Source: Rhizobacter sp. (GTDB lineage Bacteria > Pseudomonadota > Gammaproteobacteria > Burkholderiales > Burkholderiaceae_C). From it: a DNA stretch of 9,897 nucleotides. Numbering within the stretch: position 1 is the first letter of the stretch; every line of letters begins with the position of its first letter. Of this stretch, positions 9,058 through 9,897 are shown in pieces. The stretch lies in NCBI GenBank assembly GCA_025351675.1, contig JANXVK010000022.1, positions 1-9,897 of the forward strand, in the 5' to 3' direction. The position numbers were made by a program, and so were the translations under genes. Under the pieces are notes generated by a model. It saw only the letters and a list, made by a program, of their open reading frames with translations. It made no database searches and was not told the DNA's origin.

Positions 9058-9897
9058 ATGTCGGCGGTCTTGCCACTGACTCCCGGCGCTCCCGCGCTGC
9101 ACCAGCGCGCGCACTGGACCGATCGCATCGCGCACGCCGTGATGTTGTTCATCGCGCTCGCGCTGGTCGCGTTTCTGGCGCTGCCGCTGGCGAGCATCCT
9201 GGTCAAGTCGCTGCAGAACGCCGATGGTGCGTTCGTCGGGCTGATCAACTTCACCGGCTACCTTGCCACGCCGTCGCTGCTGACCTCGCTGTGGAACAGT
9301 GTCTGGGTCTCGGTGCTGGTGACCTTGATCGTGCTGCCGCTGAGTTTCGGTTTCGCGTACGCGCTGTCGCGCAGCTGCATGCCGCTGAAGGGCACCTTGC
9401 GCACGATCGCGCTGGTGCCGTTGCTGGCGCCGTCGCTGCTGTCGGCGATCTCGCTGATCTACTGGTTCGGCAACCAGGGCGCGCTGCTCGGCGTGATCCG
9501 GGCCTTCGGCTTCGAGAACATCTACGGCGCGCCGGGCATCGTGATGGCCGAATGCTTCGCGGTGTTTCCGCACGCGCTGATGATCCTGATCACCGCGCTG
9601 TCGCTGGCCGACGCGCGCCTGTACGAGGCCGCCGATGCGCTGGGCACGAGCACGCGCCGCAAGTTCTTCACGATCACCTTGCCGGGCGCGAAGTACGGGC
9701 TGATCTCGGCCGCGCTGGTCGCGTTCACGCTGGTGATGACCGACTTCGGCATCCCGAAGGTGATCGGCGGCAACTTCAACATGCTCGCCACCGACGTGTT
9801 CAAGCTCGTGATCGGGCAGCAGGACTTCCAGCGCGGCGCGGTCGTCGGCCTGCTGCTGCTGACGCCGGCGCTGCTGACGTTCGCGATCGACTGGCTG
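9058..9897 (+). CDS. phnU: 2-aminoethylphosphonate ABC transporter permease (3' end outside window)
   Basis: The first 280 residues of an inner-membrane permease, still open at the window edge. An N-terminal cytoplasmic stretch is followed by hydrophobic segments near 26-50, 80-105, 115-137, 160-182, 213-230 and 258-280. The coupling loop that contacts the ATPase is clear: EAADALG at 190-196 with LPG at 208-210, the EAA motif of binding-protein-dependent permeases. AEP permeases of this class (PhnU2) and the related iron permeases are usually double-length fusions with two such halves; the visible part is one half, so a second is expected beyond the edge but not seen. The ATG lies 7 bases after the phnT stop, and AGGG at 9049-9052 overlapping that stop is a plausible ribosome binding site. 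Confidence 0.9.
   Translation, partial: MSAVLPLTPGAPALHQRAHWTDRIAHAVMLFIALALVAFLALPLASILVKSLQNADGAFVGLINFTGYLATPSLLTSLWNSVWVSVLVTLIVLPLSFGFAYALSRSCMPLKGTLRTIALVPLLAPSLLSAISLIYWFGNQGALLGVIRAFGFENIYGAPGIVMAECFAVFPHALMILITALSLADARLYEAADALGTSTRRKFFTITLPGAKYGLISAALVAFTLVMTDFGIPKVIGGNFNMLATDVFKLVIGQQDFQRGAVVGLLLLTPALLTFAIDWL

Noticed and set aside
7899..9254. A 451-codon minus-strand open frame opposite phnT and the start of phnU
   Set aside because: Gln/Arg-rich with no domain; phnT carries a complete set of ABC motifs on the other strand.

Overview
The window is a phosphonate-catabolism locus from a GC-rich bacterium. Codon use (overwhelmingly G or C at third positions) and gene content point to a betaproteobacterium of the Burkholderiales (Burkholderia/Variovorax/Leptothrix type). 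This is inferred from gene families and composition; no rRNA or other taxonomic marker is present. The window is packed with genes and has no stretch over 300 bases without one.

Layout. Two divergent transcription units share a short AT-richer intergenic region (about 6705-6891). The leftward unit runs on the minus strand for about 6.6 kb and holds six genes in this order: a GntR/FCD regulator (phnR type, 5958-6704), phosphonoacetate hydrolase phnA (4744-5961), phosphonoacetaldehyde dehydrogenase phnY (3290-4735), a YjbB-like Na/Pi cotransporter-family protein with a PhoU-like tail (1556-3235), a PhnZ-like HD-domain di-iron protein (960-1538), and an EamA-type membrane protein of the phosphonate-utilisation-associated type (103-963). 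Several junctions are stop/start overlaps (ATGA at 5958-5961 and 960-963, possibly GTGA at 4744-4747), so this reads as one operon. The rightward unit encodes an ABC importer of the 2-aminoethylphosphonate (AEP) type: binding protein phnS (6892-7929), ATPase phnT (7941-9050) and permease phnU (9058 to the window edge, incomplete).

How the genes work together. PhnSTU would import AEP. A transaminase (PhnW, not in the window) would turn it into phosphonoacetaldehyde. PhnY oxidises this to phosphonoacetate, and PhnA hydrolyses the C-P bond to give acetate and phosphate. Pi released beyond the cell's need could be expelled by the YjbB-like protein. The HD protein keeps the full set of residues that align with PhnZ metal ligands, so the operon may also hold a second, oxygenase route for C-P cleavage of a 1-hydroxylated phosphonate. 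The regulator gene sits between its own pathway genes and a symmetric promoter/operator region in which inverted TTGAC elements serve as the -35 boxes of both divergent promoters.

The pathway core is known biology. The less described parts are the pairing of hydrolytic and PhnZ-like C-P enzymes with a phosphate exporter-like protein and an EamA protein of unknown substrate, the compact divergent control region, and a probably leaderless regulator mRNA.
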